Assembly (NCBI GenBank): GCA_021432635.1
Contig: MU270026.1
Coordinates: forward strand, 204,486-268,485
Length of the DNA: 64,000 nt
Direction of reading: 5' to 3'
DNA from: Thozetella sp. PMI_491
Lineage: Eukaryota > Ascomycota > Sordariomycetes > Chaetosphaeriales > Chaetosphaeriaceae
Below are positions 47,751-58,867 of this stretch, piece after piece. Numbering within the stretch: the first letter of the stretch is position 1; every line of letters begins with the position of its first letter. The notes under the pieces are model-generated. The model made no database searches. It was given only the letters and a program-made list of their open reading frames with translations, and was not told the DNA's origin. The position numbers and the translations under genes were made by a program.

Positions 47751-48330
47751 CTATACGGCCCCAAGCGCCAAGCCAGCCGGATCGAATTCCTGGTACCCAA
47801 GTAACAACCTCGTCACCACTACGGCTTCATAGAGCGGCGAGGCTCGTTTTCTCACCGCCACGCAATTGCAGGCATAGTTACGGTCGCCATACATCATATA
47901 CACCTTGAATCCGCTGTTAAAGTAGACCACCGCGTCGAAGAAACCGCCGAGCGCGAGGTCATTCGTGCCAACAAAGTCTTCATACACCGCACGGGAAGAA
48001 GCAGAGGAATTTTCAAAACACACAAGAGCGCCCAATATCGATTCCTACAGCAAGTAGCCATGCATTCTCGGCTCGGGGAAAGGGTCGTACTTAGAGTAGC
48101 CAATATCATACCAGTCACGCTTATCATCCACCTCGGTCTAACGACAACATCTCCTAGGAGCAACCAGAGGCAAGCCATCCTCAGGCAGGCACATATTCTA
48201 CCAGCGCGACACAGTAATATTCCGTCCCTTCCGGCTCTCTTGGCACGCAACCAGTTACCCCGGCCACTCCCAATCGTACCACAACTCGTCATAAACGCTC
48301 TACTACAAGGTTATGGAGGGGTCTGTTTTC
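47751..48330 (-). pseudogene. Serine carboxypeptidase (S10) pseudogene, C-terminal part
   Basis: Minus-strand translation gives the end of an S10 carboxypeptidase: VYDELWYDWEWPG, SRKGRNITVSRW, DKRDWYDIGYSKYDPFPEPR, LGALVCFENSS and VYMMYGDRNYACN (the Asp of the triad lies in the YGDR block). At least four stops interrupt it (after DWEWPG, after SRW, before TEVDD and after HGYLL). The CAG to TAG type changes fit C-to-T decay. The catalytic-serine half is not found upstream, where an intact GT34 gene starts. Dead gene with high confidence. Confidence 0.75.
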
Positions 48331-48499
48331 ATCAAGCCAAAATATGCACACGAAACTGCGATCAACGTCAGCGGGATCTTTCGGAAATGGAAGCGGTTCA
48401 TTGCGAAGTCCAAAAGGCGCCGGTTTCGATAGAATATACCCTCAGCTAACCTCTCAATTAGAGTACCGCGATAAGTTGAAAGTCGGAGCTAGAAGGTGA

Positions 48500-49675
48500 C
48501 TATTGAGACCCTGAACCGCTGAGACCCTGAACCGCTGAGGCCCAGAAGCTGTCCGCTTCCTTTTTTAGTTGGAAGCGGCTTGTCTTGTTTGCCCACTGCG
48601 GCTGCAAACCCTCTGCCCTTTCGAGCCATCTCCCCATCCAGCTATCTCTTATTCCTTTCGCTGCGGCCGTAGCACCAGCAAAATGCACAGCCATGTCTCC
48701 CTGCATTACTTTCCACGTATTCACCTTTTTTTCGCTGCCCCCGCCGTATACATTCATGGTACCGTTATCGAACGTCTCGTCCGTTATGTTCGTGGCATAT
48801 ATCCACGCCCTGCCGTCGACGATGGGGTCATTGAACGGGAAGGAATTGAACCATCGTATAGGAACTTCAATCCAGTGCTCTCTGCGGCGCGTCGATAAAC
48901 TTGCTAAAGGGGAACCCGGGTTCTGTAGGAGAAATTGAAATGCGCTCTGATCTCGGAAGCGGTCCTCCTTTTGCCGTTCTGCCTCATATATCGGGTAAGC
49001 AAGCACTGCAGAGAGCAGTGAGACCGACCACGTGTGTACTCGCAATGCGAATACTCCAGAATTCAGACCGTCCCAGTTGGATGATATAAGGAGATGTATA
49101 TCCTCAAGGTCGCGGTCAGACTTTGGTGGCGTGAACAGTTCAAGTGGAGTGTATGGATTTAGAACTACCGTGTCAGCGTCGAACCAGCTGCCACTCCAGT
49201 CAGACGACTATATAAGGACAACTTCAGTTCTTAGGAGTGAGGGTATAGAGACGTACAAAACCCATTCTAGCCTCTGGTTCTCCTCTTTCTGCAGCTCAGT
49301 CACAATGATAGAGAGTAGATATGCAGGCTTTGTCCAGGCGCCCGCCGGTCTGTTATATCTGTCGTGCTCGACCAGCTCGCCTACAGCTTCTTTCCCAGCG
49401 AGATAGTGCTTGTAGCCATGTATCAGATTCTGGACATGATGGCTTTTTATTGCCCGATGGATGGTAGTCCCACCCAACGCATTGGCTGCGACCGTAACCT
49501 TCGCTACCCGCGACCGTGGGTTACTGTTCCAGTGTAGGGACGCCGCTTTTGCAAAGCCGCTCGACGGCGGCCACTTGCTCGGCAACAAGCCTTGGCTGCT
49601 CCTTATATAGGCGCCCCAGAATAATAATAATGATAACACAGCTAGCAGCTTCGCGCATCTCTTTCGGTAGTGCAT
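48500..49675 (-). CDS. GT34-family galactosyl/mannosyltransferase (GMA12/MNN10 type)
   Basis: Exons 49257-49675 and 48500-49187 (69-base intron, in phase), 368 residues. It starts MHYRKRCAKLLAVLSLLLFW, a type II Golgi anchor. The GT34 fold shows KPAYLLSIIVTEL, the metal-binding D143-A-D145 in WVFWFDADTVVLNP, DIHLLISSNWDGLNSGVF, RDQSAFQFLL and the final DMAVHFAG. Enzymes of this family add alpha-1,2 galactose or alpha-1,6 mannose to glycoprotein glycans in the Golgi. All family motifs are present, so it is likely functional although surrounded by decayed DNA. Confidence 0.88.
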
Positions 49676-50300
49676 TATAGGGTGCTATTGCGGGGGCTGT
49701 CACTTAATTCAGAGGCCACGTCGGCTTAGCAGCGTCATGGAAGTCAGCACATAGATGAAAAATCTCTTGACTTCCTTGCTTGAAGACCTCGCGGACTAGC
49801 TCATGTTATATATTAGCCTTCCATGCATGTCGTTGGAATGAAGGGCTATTGAATTAATGTGGAAAGCATTTGGGGTGTTAGCTTTCCGAGAATATCTTTG
49901 GAATGAAGGCGACTGAGCTGATTTAGGGTTTAAACGATGCATTTGCAGCGAATTAGACTACTGTAGCGTGGGCCACGGCAGAGTGGCTTGTGATAGGGGC
50001 TCGTAAACGGAGCAGTTGGAGTAGCTATGTGACTCCCTATGGATTAGGAAGTGCACTGGGCAGTGCGGTCCGAATTGTGCATACCAACCGAACTTCGCTG
50101 CACCCGTGCATCGCCCGAGAAACTAGAAACCGGGTCGGAGATAGAGGTTTCCCACCTGGCTACAGGAACGTTGGCAGATTGCCGACTAAAGAATCGAAAC
50201 GTGTGTTTAAGCGTATTACTATCGCCATTACTTGCTAAGCTGAATAGTAGTGCAATACGGGCCGACCAGCCTGTAAGCGGTGCATGCAAGCTGGCAGCCA
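49676..50300. other. Intergenic up to the cryptochrome junction
   Basis: No gene recognised. It ends where homology to the cryptochrome copy at 4.7 kb begins. Confidence 0.4.
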
Positions 50301-50411
50301 GTGTACCCAGGCTCTCCCCCCCCCCCCCCTAGCCTTCGACAGATTCGTACCGGGAATCCAGTCCTTCTTCGAATTTGATCAGGCGGTGGTGGATTTGCCG
50401 AGCGGTGATAC
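50301..50411. repeat. Duplicate of cryptochrome segment at 4.73-4.84 kb
   Basis: This stretch repeats 4730-4843 almost exactly: beyond the C-run only one base differs over about 80 (GTGGATTTG versus GTGGACTTG). A C14 run here replaces C10 plus G there, turning a Tyr codon of the frame into TAG. About a dozen bases of similarity continue left of the C-run before the sequences part. The duplicated part forms the left edge of the cryptochrome N-terminal fragment. Confidence 0.8.
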
Positions 50412-51344
50412 NNNNNNNNNNNNNNNNNNNNNNNNNNNNNNNNNNNNNNNNNNNNNNNNNNNNNNNNNNNNNNNNNNNNNNNNNNNNNNNNNNNNNNNNN
50501 NNNNNNNNNNNNNNNNNNNNNNNNNNNNNNNNNNNNNNNNNNNNNNNNNNNNNNNNNNNNNNNNNNNNNNNNNNNNNNNNNNNNNNNNNNNNNNNNNNNN
50601 NNNNNNNNNNNNNNNNNNNNNNNNNNNNNNNNNNNNNNNNNNNNNNNNNNNNNNNNNNNNNCGGGAGCTTCGATGCGGAAGGTCGCGGCACGGCTGCGCG
50701 AGGTTTGTTGCTCAGGGGCTCCAAGCTCTTGCGATACTCGGCAAAGACATTGGGGAGATCGTCGAGGCTCTCAACAGGCAAGTCGCGACTGTGTAGGCAT
50801 TCTTAGGATGTGGCAGCGACAATCCCGGGACAGTCGATGTCACTCACTCGTCAATGTAGTACTTCTCGTCCTTCCAAAGCTGGAATTCTACACCCCTCTC
50901 TTTGCAAACTTTGCGGACAGCCTTTTCGTCTCGCTCTTCTTCGACTCCTATATCCTCTGTCATCCAAACGGCGCCCACCTGAGTGTCGCTAGGCAAGCCA
51001 TCAAGGAGATGTTCGACCACGTCGCGGAACAGGCCAACACGCATAATCATACCGCAGCCGAGGGATTCGTACGCCTCCTTCAGTTTCCACACACTTTGGG
51101 CGACAAACTTGGCACGGTGGGGACCACAGCGACGGTAGCCTGCCACGCGGCTCCGAGCCTCGGGGTAGGGACTGGTGCTACACTGCACAAATCCTGAAGT
51201 CTCCATCTGTTGCGCGTCAAAGATATATACAGGCAGTAAGTGGGTGAAGGCATGGTCGGTTGTAGCTAGGCGGTCGAGGATGGGATTGTCGGAGACTCGC
51301 AAGTCCCGTCGTAGGAGATACACAAGAATGGTTGATGCGGGCAT
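50330..51344 (-). pseudogene. cry: DASH-type cryptochrome, N-terminal part
   Basis: ATG at 51344; first exon 50848-51344, 59-base intron, second exon from 50788 downward into the N gap, then on to a TAG at the C-run. The photolyase-type domain is clear: ILVYLLRRDLRVSDNPIL, LLPVYIFDAQQ, then DVVEHLLDGLPSDT and a KYYIDD hinge, followed by ESLDDLPNVFAEYRK, where the family's middle linker begins. After the gap comes ITARQIHHRLIKFEEG and a stop. It therefore lacks the FAD-binding half, which lies at 3.9-5.1 kb on the same strand. Neither half alone should make a working flavoprotein. Confidence 0.85.
50412..50661. other. Assembly gap (250 N)
   Basis: Unresolved bases inside the cryptochrome. The size agrees roughly with the missing coding length between SASKLP and ITARQ judged from the other copy. 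Confidence 0.99.
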
Positions 51345-52186
51345 TGCGATTCGAAGGCCGGGTTCAGGAGTCGCTCATGGAGTAGGGACGAAGAGGTCGC
51401 TCATTGATGAAGTTCTGGCCTCGTTATATATACGGCATATGTGGTGGGGCTATAAAGGGCATGGTCTAGACCTAGATACTCTTATCCGCGGGATTGCCGA
51501 GTCACCTGAGGATGCAAGTATTGAAGGGCGCTTTCGGCATGCTAGAATTCCAATCGAGGAACCTTGGAGCCACCGAGCAAGGCTGGAATGTTATTCGACT
51601 TAAATACAAGATAGCATCTGTCTTATACTGCTCAGCTTATATCCCAATATCGCAGACACATCCCTGTGCAACTCCAATCTTCACACTATTCCTCCTATAG
51701 AACTCTAAATCTTGCGAGTTAAACTCTAACTCTAAGTCAACGGATTCCGCTAATGTTAACACACTAGCCTTTTGACACTCTGGATGGATAGAACTACCGC
51801 TGAACCTGAGCACTGCTAATCCGTGTAGTTCTTGACAGAAGTGTCTAATGGCTCCGGGACGATTAGGCGGATGGAAGTCTTGGCTACGTTTCCTACGGAC
51901 TCCACCTGTGATTCGGCCTTATACGCAGCCGAAGTTTGCGGAGACTGTGCAGGGAGAGCATTGGTAATATTGATCGGCGGACAGATGGCTAGGGTAGAAG
52001 CTATACTCTCTTCGTCCAGTAACTCTTCCATATACAGCTACTAGCATACCTCCTCTAGCACAGAATTATACCCCTCCCATTTTATATCTTACTGTGCGTG
52101 CTTGATACGCCTCGCTAGGTGGCAGGTCTTGAGCCCGTAGTGCCTCACCTCCGTCAATGCCAATCCAGCAATAGGTGCCATTACTT
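51345..52186. other. Non-coding stretch upstream of cryptochrome N-part
   Basis: Would hold the cryptochrome promoter. No clear light-responsive motif could be assigned by eye. Confidence 0.35.
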
Positions 52187-52939
52187 ACCACCCTTGGTGA
52201 GTCAACTTGCTCGTTATTGGCTGGGAAAAGGAGAAAAGCGAGGCAAGAGTGAAAGAGGGAAGATCGGTCCCGATGATTTAGATGCCGCTTAGATGCGGCT
52301 GTAGAGGTTAGAGTTTAGCGGCTAGGACGACGTTTAAGTGTAAATCAAGGTAGTAAGTACCTCAAGTCTCCGACGGGATAGCAGAGGAATCGAGATTTAA
52401 GAAGGGTTAGAGGTTAAGGCAGGGCAGGGACAAAGCCAAGGCTCGGTTCGCTCGCCATGAATTCCTCCTGACAGTGGCGGCGGTTGAGATAGATACCTAT
52501 GCGTTAGAGGCCAGGCGCTGCCGGCAGAACTCAGCTTGGCTATCGGCCCACTGCCGCAATCGCCGGGTCTAGGTCGCGCTTCTTTTATGATCTATTCTCC
52601 TATGATCTACTCTCCAACCTCAATGTCCGGTGGAACTGTCTCTCGGCGTGTTTCTCGGCTCCCTCCAGACTCCGGAATCGCACTAGAAATGTCGATACCA
52701 GATTGGATGACTTACCCGACGCCACGGACAGGACCTGACAGCGCCTGAAAGAACCTGGCCGTGCGCCTTGATTCAGCTGGTGGACAGCTGCAGGGCAGTT
52801 TGGAATCGCGGCCACGGGTACTTTCTAGGAGATAAAAACCTCGCGTGGAACCCCTCAGCCCCTTCCCCCTCCTCCCCTATCTCTCTTTCCCTTATTTATG
52901 CGCTTCCAAAAAAAGACGCGATACTCTACTAAAGATCGT
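52187..52939 (+). repeat. Dispersed repeat, copy A (~750 bp)
   Basis: Begins ACCACCCTTGGTGAGTCA and ends ACTAAAGATCGT; matches 60788-61542 along its full length in the same direction, with most differences being transitions. The ends are not inverted copies of each other, so it is not a simple inverted-repeat MITE; a solo LTR or a non-autonomous element is possible. Confidence 0.8.
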
Positions 52940-53115
52940 GGAGCATTGTCATAGTAGGGTAGACAGCCGAATAAGGGGTAATGGTGGTTGGGGTTATCGT
53001 GCCAATGGACCTCCTTTGGCGTAATGTCTAGAATTCTGGCAAGAATTGTGGCCGGGAAGATCCTGGCGTCGCGTGGAAGTTTCAGCGTGTCAACTAGGTA
53101 TAGTCCCAGCACGCT
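52940..53115 (-). other. Orphan coding-like fragment
   Basis: The minus strand reads DARIFPATILARILDITP and continues to YPLFGCLPYYD before running into repeat copy A. It looks like part of a real protein cut by the repeat, but I cannot name it. Confidence 0.25.
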
Positions 53116-53399
53116 GCTCTTTTATTAATGGGTTGGAAACGCGCGTAGCTCAGTGCCCAGAGCAAGGATCGGGTGAAGGTGATAACCTGGTAAGGCGCAT
53201 CATACCTTCCTCCTAACATATAGCAGACAATATTATCCGGGGCCACAATACGGAGATACCGGTCTCGGCCGTCCTAGCAATATATAGAGTCAGTATTATA
53301 ACGCCGAAAGAAGGGGAGAGACTAACTAGCCCCGGCGAGAGGCGCCAGAGTAGGTAGATAAGCGATTGGTATACTAATGGGCGTCATACAGCGCGAGCC

Positions 53400-55200
53400 T
53401 CTCGTGCGCGCAAGGGAGGCCATACTACCGCCGGGGAGGCTGCGTACAGGGAGGCAAGACTTTTGCGTAGTGATACCGCTCGCAATCTCGCGATGCCACC
53501 TCGCCTAGCATACGGCGGTGTTGCTGGACCAGGAGGTCGAGAGCCCATCGTGAGAGTGCTATCGTCGCCATACCAAGCCACTCTTGCCCTATACGCCCCT
53601 TCGTCGTACGCTCCCGGAAGATGCTGAAGGCATCGCGATATGCCGTTATACGGTCATCCACGAAGGGGCTCGTCACTGAGAGAAGCTTCTCAAGAGGGCA
53701 CCGCGTCGAGACCGTACGTCTTGATGGCGCCATTGGGACTCACTGGGAGGCGACGTACGGCAACCGAAGTTAAGGGTATCGCGAGGTCAAGCAATTGGCC
53801 CATTGCTCTCTGGTCTGGTATTCGCCATCGAGATACTATATAATCGCCGGCTAGGAGGCTTTGAACTGCCTCCGGACCTGGGACCATGTGGCTTCAAAGT
53901 CCTCCTCCTCCGACGCGTACGCCGTGTGTTGCCACAACAAGACGAACCCAGGCCTGGTGTTCGCGATATTAGATGGCGGTCGGCTAAGTCGAGGGTGGAC
54001 GTGGGGGTTTCGCTGTAGACTGGCGGCGAGAGCTTCGGTATCGAGTTGGTCGGCGTGGGCGTCGTCGGTAGGGTCACTGCTCTCAGGGGCAAGATCAGCA
54101 AGTGCTTTAAAGATGGCGATGTCCTCACGCTCGGCCCTGGCGGCAACGAGGAACGCCTCGAGTGCCCGCTGGTCATCCGCTCGTCGCCAGTGCTTCCTGA
54201 TGTAGTCAATGTTTTTTGCTTTGTGGAAGATACAGCGCTAGACTCTAGCCTCGGGGAGACGAGCTTTGAGAGCCAACTCGGCCCCTTGGGCGCCGTCAGT
54301 AAGGACGATACCAGGAAGTGGAATGCCAGCCTTCCGCCGGCACTCTCGCATACTGTTGACCATGGTCTTATAGCTTTCCTCGGTCTCGTTAGAGATGAGG
54401 CTTTGGAAGGTGAGTATCGTGATCTTTTCCGGCGTCGTAACAACAACGAGAACAAGTGACCATTGAAGACAGTTGGTCTTGTATGTGGCGTCAAGCGAGA
54501 GGCAGTCTGGCCACTGCCTCCACCTGGCTCTAAAAGCACTAGTCACACTGGGTGAAGCTTTCCATACCATCTTCGTGGGTATAGCCCTTAGTGCGATACC
54601 AGAAGACGTCCTCACGAGTCTCTAGCTCTCTGACGAAGAACTAGGCGTCTGTATACCCACCTAGGAGCCCGTGTCGGTACCGGACCATGAGATTATATAC
54701 CTCGACGTTTCGGATATCGCGGCCAAAGGTGTCCCTGAAGGACACGTAGAGGTCTCGTGGGCGTATGGTCAGACCGTGGCGTCTAACGTATGCCTCCGCC
54801 TCCTCGGTCAGTCGACGACATACACAATACTCCTGGAGCTCGATGGACCGAGGGTGGCCGGCGTTGAGGAGAGATCGTGGCGTGATCTGCCAGAGACCAC
54901 CCCTTCGCGCTTCTTACACTGGATAATGAGCTCGAAAGGGCATGCCGGCGCCTTCTTTGACGTACTGGTCTTCCGTATGAAGCCTCGGGCCGGCCGCTCG
55001 CCGGCACGGTCACGCCGGAGCCACACATTGTTGATCTCCCGGTCCGGCTGGTCTCGCCGGCTATGCTTCTGGTCCCGTTGGCTACGCGCCGCGATCACAG
55101 CAAAGCCGTTCTGGCCCGCTCACGTGTTGATCCCGGCCATGGGGGCATCGCGACTGTGGAAGGGCGCGTCCGCCAGCGACCTCGGCAGGGAGACGGTCCA
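53400..55200 (-). pseudogene. Mutator-like (MULE) transposase pseudogene
   Basis: The minus strand reads, in order: a FAR1-like start (INNVWLRRDRAG, then ACPFELIIQCKK) near 54900-55060; the MULE core CLSLDATYKTNCLQWSLV, then GIVLTDGAQGAELAL near 54250-54500; CIFHKAKNIDYIRKHW near 54190; and a C-terminal part to 53425. Frames shift several times and stops occur (for example near 55125, 54810 and 54235), so the transposase is dead. The DDE-type Asp residues of DATYKTN and TDGAQ are visible. No matching terminal inverted repeats were found. Confidence 0.75.
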
Positions 55201-56449
55201 GGGGGGTGAAAGCTGGTCAGAAGCTTCAAACTCGCCGACCAGGGAGACCAGTACGTAGGAGATAGTCTCTATTGCTAAAATCGAACAGTCAACTTATGTA
55301 TATCCGATTAGTGCACCACCTGACGGTAAGTCCACGCATCTGGCAAGTAGCAGGCTCTCCTTCTCGTCACCAGCCCGTCCCGCAGGTCGTCTGGGATGCT
55401 GCCCTCCGCATCAAGAATCAGCTGGCAGGTGACCCTGCCGGCCTCAACTTCATACCTGCTCGGAAGGAATACGGTGATTGCACTCCAGCAACGTGCTCTT
55501 TTTCGGGCTGTAAATACGTTTCTAGGTATACCAGCTGTGTTGCTATGCAGCCCGTTTCCTTCTCTGTCGTCTTATCCGGGAACGTTATCTCGGCGGAAAA
55601 GTGATGCGAGGGGAGCGGCCGCTGGTTGGATAATTACGCCATGTGCCCTCATCGCCGAGATTCCGGCGGTCACCAAGGCCGAGACAACCGCCTCTAAAGC
55701 CCGAAGCTCGGATATATATGGGGATGGCGTCGAATCACACCATTATGAAACCAAAAGTGGCCTGATCGTGGAACAATTTACCGGAACGGTTGCCGTTATT
55801 CTATTAAGCAAATTCAAGACGCAAGCATCCCTGCGGCATTGCAGCATCTGTCTCACAAGGCCTTTCTTTTCCTGCTCCTCTGCCACTCTCCGCTGCGCCA
55901 CGGGCGTTCCTCTCCAACATTATGGGGTGGAATTGCACGATCAAGATTCCTTCCCGGCGCACTGTAGGAGAGAAGTCTAGAACGTGTGGCTGAATGGCGG
56001 AATTGACGGAAGACTAAGAGCTTGCCAACTGGCCTTAAACCCCTCGGCGCTTGCCCCGAGCGAAAGGGCCAGGCTTGTACCCGCGGCCAAGCCTAAGCCC
56101 AACTTTACTTCCTTGACATCGACAAAAACAGTATCTCCATAATAACATTTCGCCCGATCGAGCCGGCCCCGTCACGCCCCCGGGGAGAAGGTCACCCTAG
56201 CGGGGACCCACAGACGCCAAAAACGCCTCTCCGCCCGGCTAAGGGCAACACTATGAGCTTAGCTGAGCCACACCTATCAGGCCTCCCATGCGCAGCGTGT
56301 TGCCCAACCTGCAGTCTTTATCAGAATCTTACATTCTTCGTATCGGGAAGGTCTACTACCACTAAAGGCCAGGAACGACTGAAGCATAGACGTCGGCTCT
56401 TTCTCTTCGTAGATTTACACTACGGAGGAGGAATCCGAAATAAGGCACA
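55201..56449. other. Non-coding stretch, nothing recognised
   Basis: A 195-residue plus-strand frame (55396-55980) is not similar to any family I know and is rated as chance. Confidence 0.4.
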
Positions 56450-57560
56450 TGGACCGCGACGAGGCTACGACGGCTCTAGCCCCGCGCCGTTAGACTTGGA
56501 GGATCCGGCGAGTACTTGAGGAATTTGACAGGGAAGCACTGGCTCGCGTTCTCCGCGATCACGACTACAGTCCAGGCTTGTGAACACTGCTGCAGAGCAA
56601 AGGCGAAGGTGGGTTCCGTTTTGCCTTCTCCTGGATCCGTTTCGCTTGTGCATACTGATTCCACTAACACCCGCGCGGGGGCAGTGCGATGGTGCTCGGC
56701 CAAAATGCTGCTCTTGTGTCTACAAGGACTAGCCTTGTGTTTACGTGGGAGACAATGGCCAGTCGGGAATTAATGCCAACAAATCCTGCCTTGAGGCATT
56801 GGAGAATGTCCTGGAAACCTTCCGCACTGGTACCTCGGACCGGCCGAACAGTATCTTGCAGAGTATATGTATGGAATAGGACTTAGCCGGGGTTATCGAT
56901 GGGTTGAATAGCTCTGTAGACGCCAGTCCGGCTTAGGGGATTAAGGAAGGAAGTGGCACGTACGCCATGGCAGCAAAGACCGAAGAAGTAATAAGTGCCG
57001 CAGGTACAGGGTATGCCAGCCTTTGTCTAGCTCTGTCATTGTGACGCAAGTTGTCCCCGCCATATGTGGGCTTCCACGCGGAAGATGGCTCACAAGGCAT
57101 GGCGTATAAGTATTTCTACGTTGGCTCTAGGTTGGAACGTGCCCCGACCTCAACAACTTCGACCGACGACTCGCCTGAGTCGATCCTCTTACAGTTACCG
57201 GAATATTTTTAACAGCGCGTGCTGTAGCATTATTGTTTGGCTGCAGCGGTAAGTCCTTTAATGTCGTTACTCGGGCTCAGATCGAAGAATGCCGTCGCGA
57301 TGTCGAGAGACCCGAGCAGCTGCCCCTCGAGACCCTTAAGGCAAAAATCTGCTGCATAATGGCCGTCTCTACCGTTAGAGCTCAGTAACTTCAGGCCGTG
57401 TTAAGCAAGGCGCTTCTACGAGCTTGCCAAGCGGTTCTTTGATGCGACCCTAGAGCACGAGCCGCTCTCAGCCATAAAAGTCTCTACGTTGCTAGCGCAG
57501 TACGAGGTCATGGAGGAAGCCATGGTTGCTCTCGCCTACATCGGTCAGTAGTTTTTCTGG
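56450..57560 (+). pseudogene. Fungal regulator-type gene remnant
   Basis: The plus strand shows decayed pieces of a fungal regulator: VQACEHCCRAKAKV near 56573 (a likely Zn-cluster start), LENVLETFRTGTSDRPNSI and DLAGVIDGLNSS near 56800-56915, then AQIEECRRDVERPEQLP and FFDATLEHEPLSAIKVS through QYEVMEEAMVALAYIG near 57270-57545. The last piece fits the middle domain of fungal transcription factors. Frame changes and stops separate the pieces. No functional product is expected. Confidence 0.55.
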
Positions 57561-57639
57561 TATCGTTATCGTCCCTAGACGGCCAATATACTTTACAGTC
57601 TAACCAGCCGTGCCAAGAAATTGGGCTAGGTATGTCTCG

Positions 57640-58167
57640 CATGGGTGGGCTCAGCGGGACCTCTGATAAGAACTACGCATTGGGTGCGTGTCACGTGACC
57701 CCAAGTCACGGATTTGTCTTTGCTAGTAAGGACAGTCTGAAACGAGGAGCACCGACTCGCTCTCTTGTATGGCCTATTGTCGCAGCGAATCTTCCCGTGC
57801 ACGGCGTCTCCGCTTTTCAGTATCCCCGGGATGTGGACCCCTGGGAGGGTGCGATTCTAGTGACACCGACATTCTCGTCACCCACGGTCCCGCTCACATG
57901 CACCTCGACCAGCAGGGCTTCCGCCGCGCGGGATGCCAGTACCTCGGCGCCGAGGTAGCACGCGTGCGGCCGCGATTGATGGTGTTTGGGCATATTCACG
58001 CGGCATACGGGCTGGAGGACCGATTGCTAGATTGGACAATAAGACTATACGACGAGATTATCGGTGGCTGGGCGGGGTGGCGAGCCGTATTGGTAATGCT
58101 AGGTGGTGTATCTCTGTGGGCGTTTCCAGCCATGTTGTTAGGTAGGAAGAGGTTACAGAGGTGGTAG
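57640..58167 (+). pseudogene. Calcineurin-like phosphoesterase, C-terminal remnant
   Basis: Contains VSAFQYPRDVDPWEG in one frame and DTDILVTHGPAHMHL, FGHIHAAYG and a hydrophobic C-terminus in the next, so one frameshift near 57850. The two histidine motifs THG and GHIH of the metallophosphatase fold remain, but the metal-binding N-terminal motifs are missing. It is a different branch from the secreted enzyme at 9.4 kb (MPPED-like with a C-terminal membrane segment). Confidence 0.7.
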
Positions 58168-58867
58168 GCTAGGAAGACTACTATCTTTATGCATGTAATA
58201 GTGGTGGGAGGGCCTTAGATTTAGCTTAAAAACGAGGCTATCGTTGTGGAATTAAATTAGAGGTCGAGTCCCTGTACTGTATGCCGGATCTGCGGTATCG
58301 CCAGAGTTGTCCCTGTTGCTGTTGGGGCCGCTTCTAAGGCCGTTGTTGTCGCTGTTGCCGCCTTAGGCGGCTATTAAGTTTACTGTCGATATACTTTGGG
58401 GTTTTCTAGCCGTATATTAACTATTAGGTCCCTGACTGGCTTTGCTAGCCGCCTTCACTCCTTATTAAGGTTAACCGAACCTGGCCGTCGGCGAAAAGCT
58501 CCTATACAAAGGACTGGGTAGGTTTAGTGACTAGTCCTCTCGCCTGCGAAGCTCCTTGGCCAGGGTCGCCATGGTGGCGGTCGCCTCGGCTTGTCAGACG
58601 TCTTAGCAGGCGTCAGAGTCTTTGTTAACCCATACATTTTAGTGGGTCGCTACTTTGACCCAGGAATAAGCACAGTAATAATTTGAGAAATTATTTATGT
58701 AGGTACTCCGCTAATCAATAGGCTATTCTTAAATTAACTATTAATAATTATGTGTTTCGCTGCTTCTCATATCCAAAACAACGCAGGAAGTGAACACCGC
58801 AAGATGCTGTAAACCAAGGGTGCGTCGAAGGTCACTGGAGTGGCTGTTGGGGTGTGCGTGCGAGAAT
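58168..58867. other. Non-coding stretch, AT-rich at right end
   Basis: Likely repeat remnants. The minus strand reads MATLAKELRRRED near 58535-58575, a coiled, gag-like start, too short to call. Confidence 0.3.

Noticed and set aside
5127-50411. Canonical Starship spanning the whole 45 kb
   Set aside because: Recombinase position and direction are wrong for a captain of this block and no short target duplication or terminal motif was found; kept only as a weak hypothesis.
53140-53215. tRNA-like GCGTAGCTCAG start
   Set aside because: The A-box resemblance is good but no T-arm (GGTTCRA) or closing acceptor stem follows.
53787-54539. 250-residue minus-strand open frame rich in S, R and P
   Set aside because: Out-of-frame shadow of the MULE transposase pieces.
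55396-55980. 195-residue plus-strand open frame
   Set aside because: No family pattern and low-complexity composition; treated as chance.
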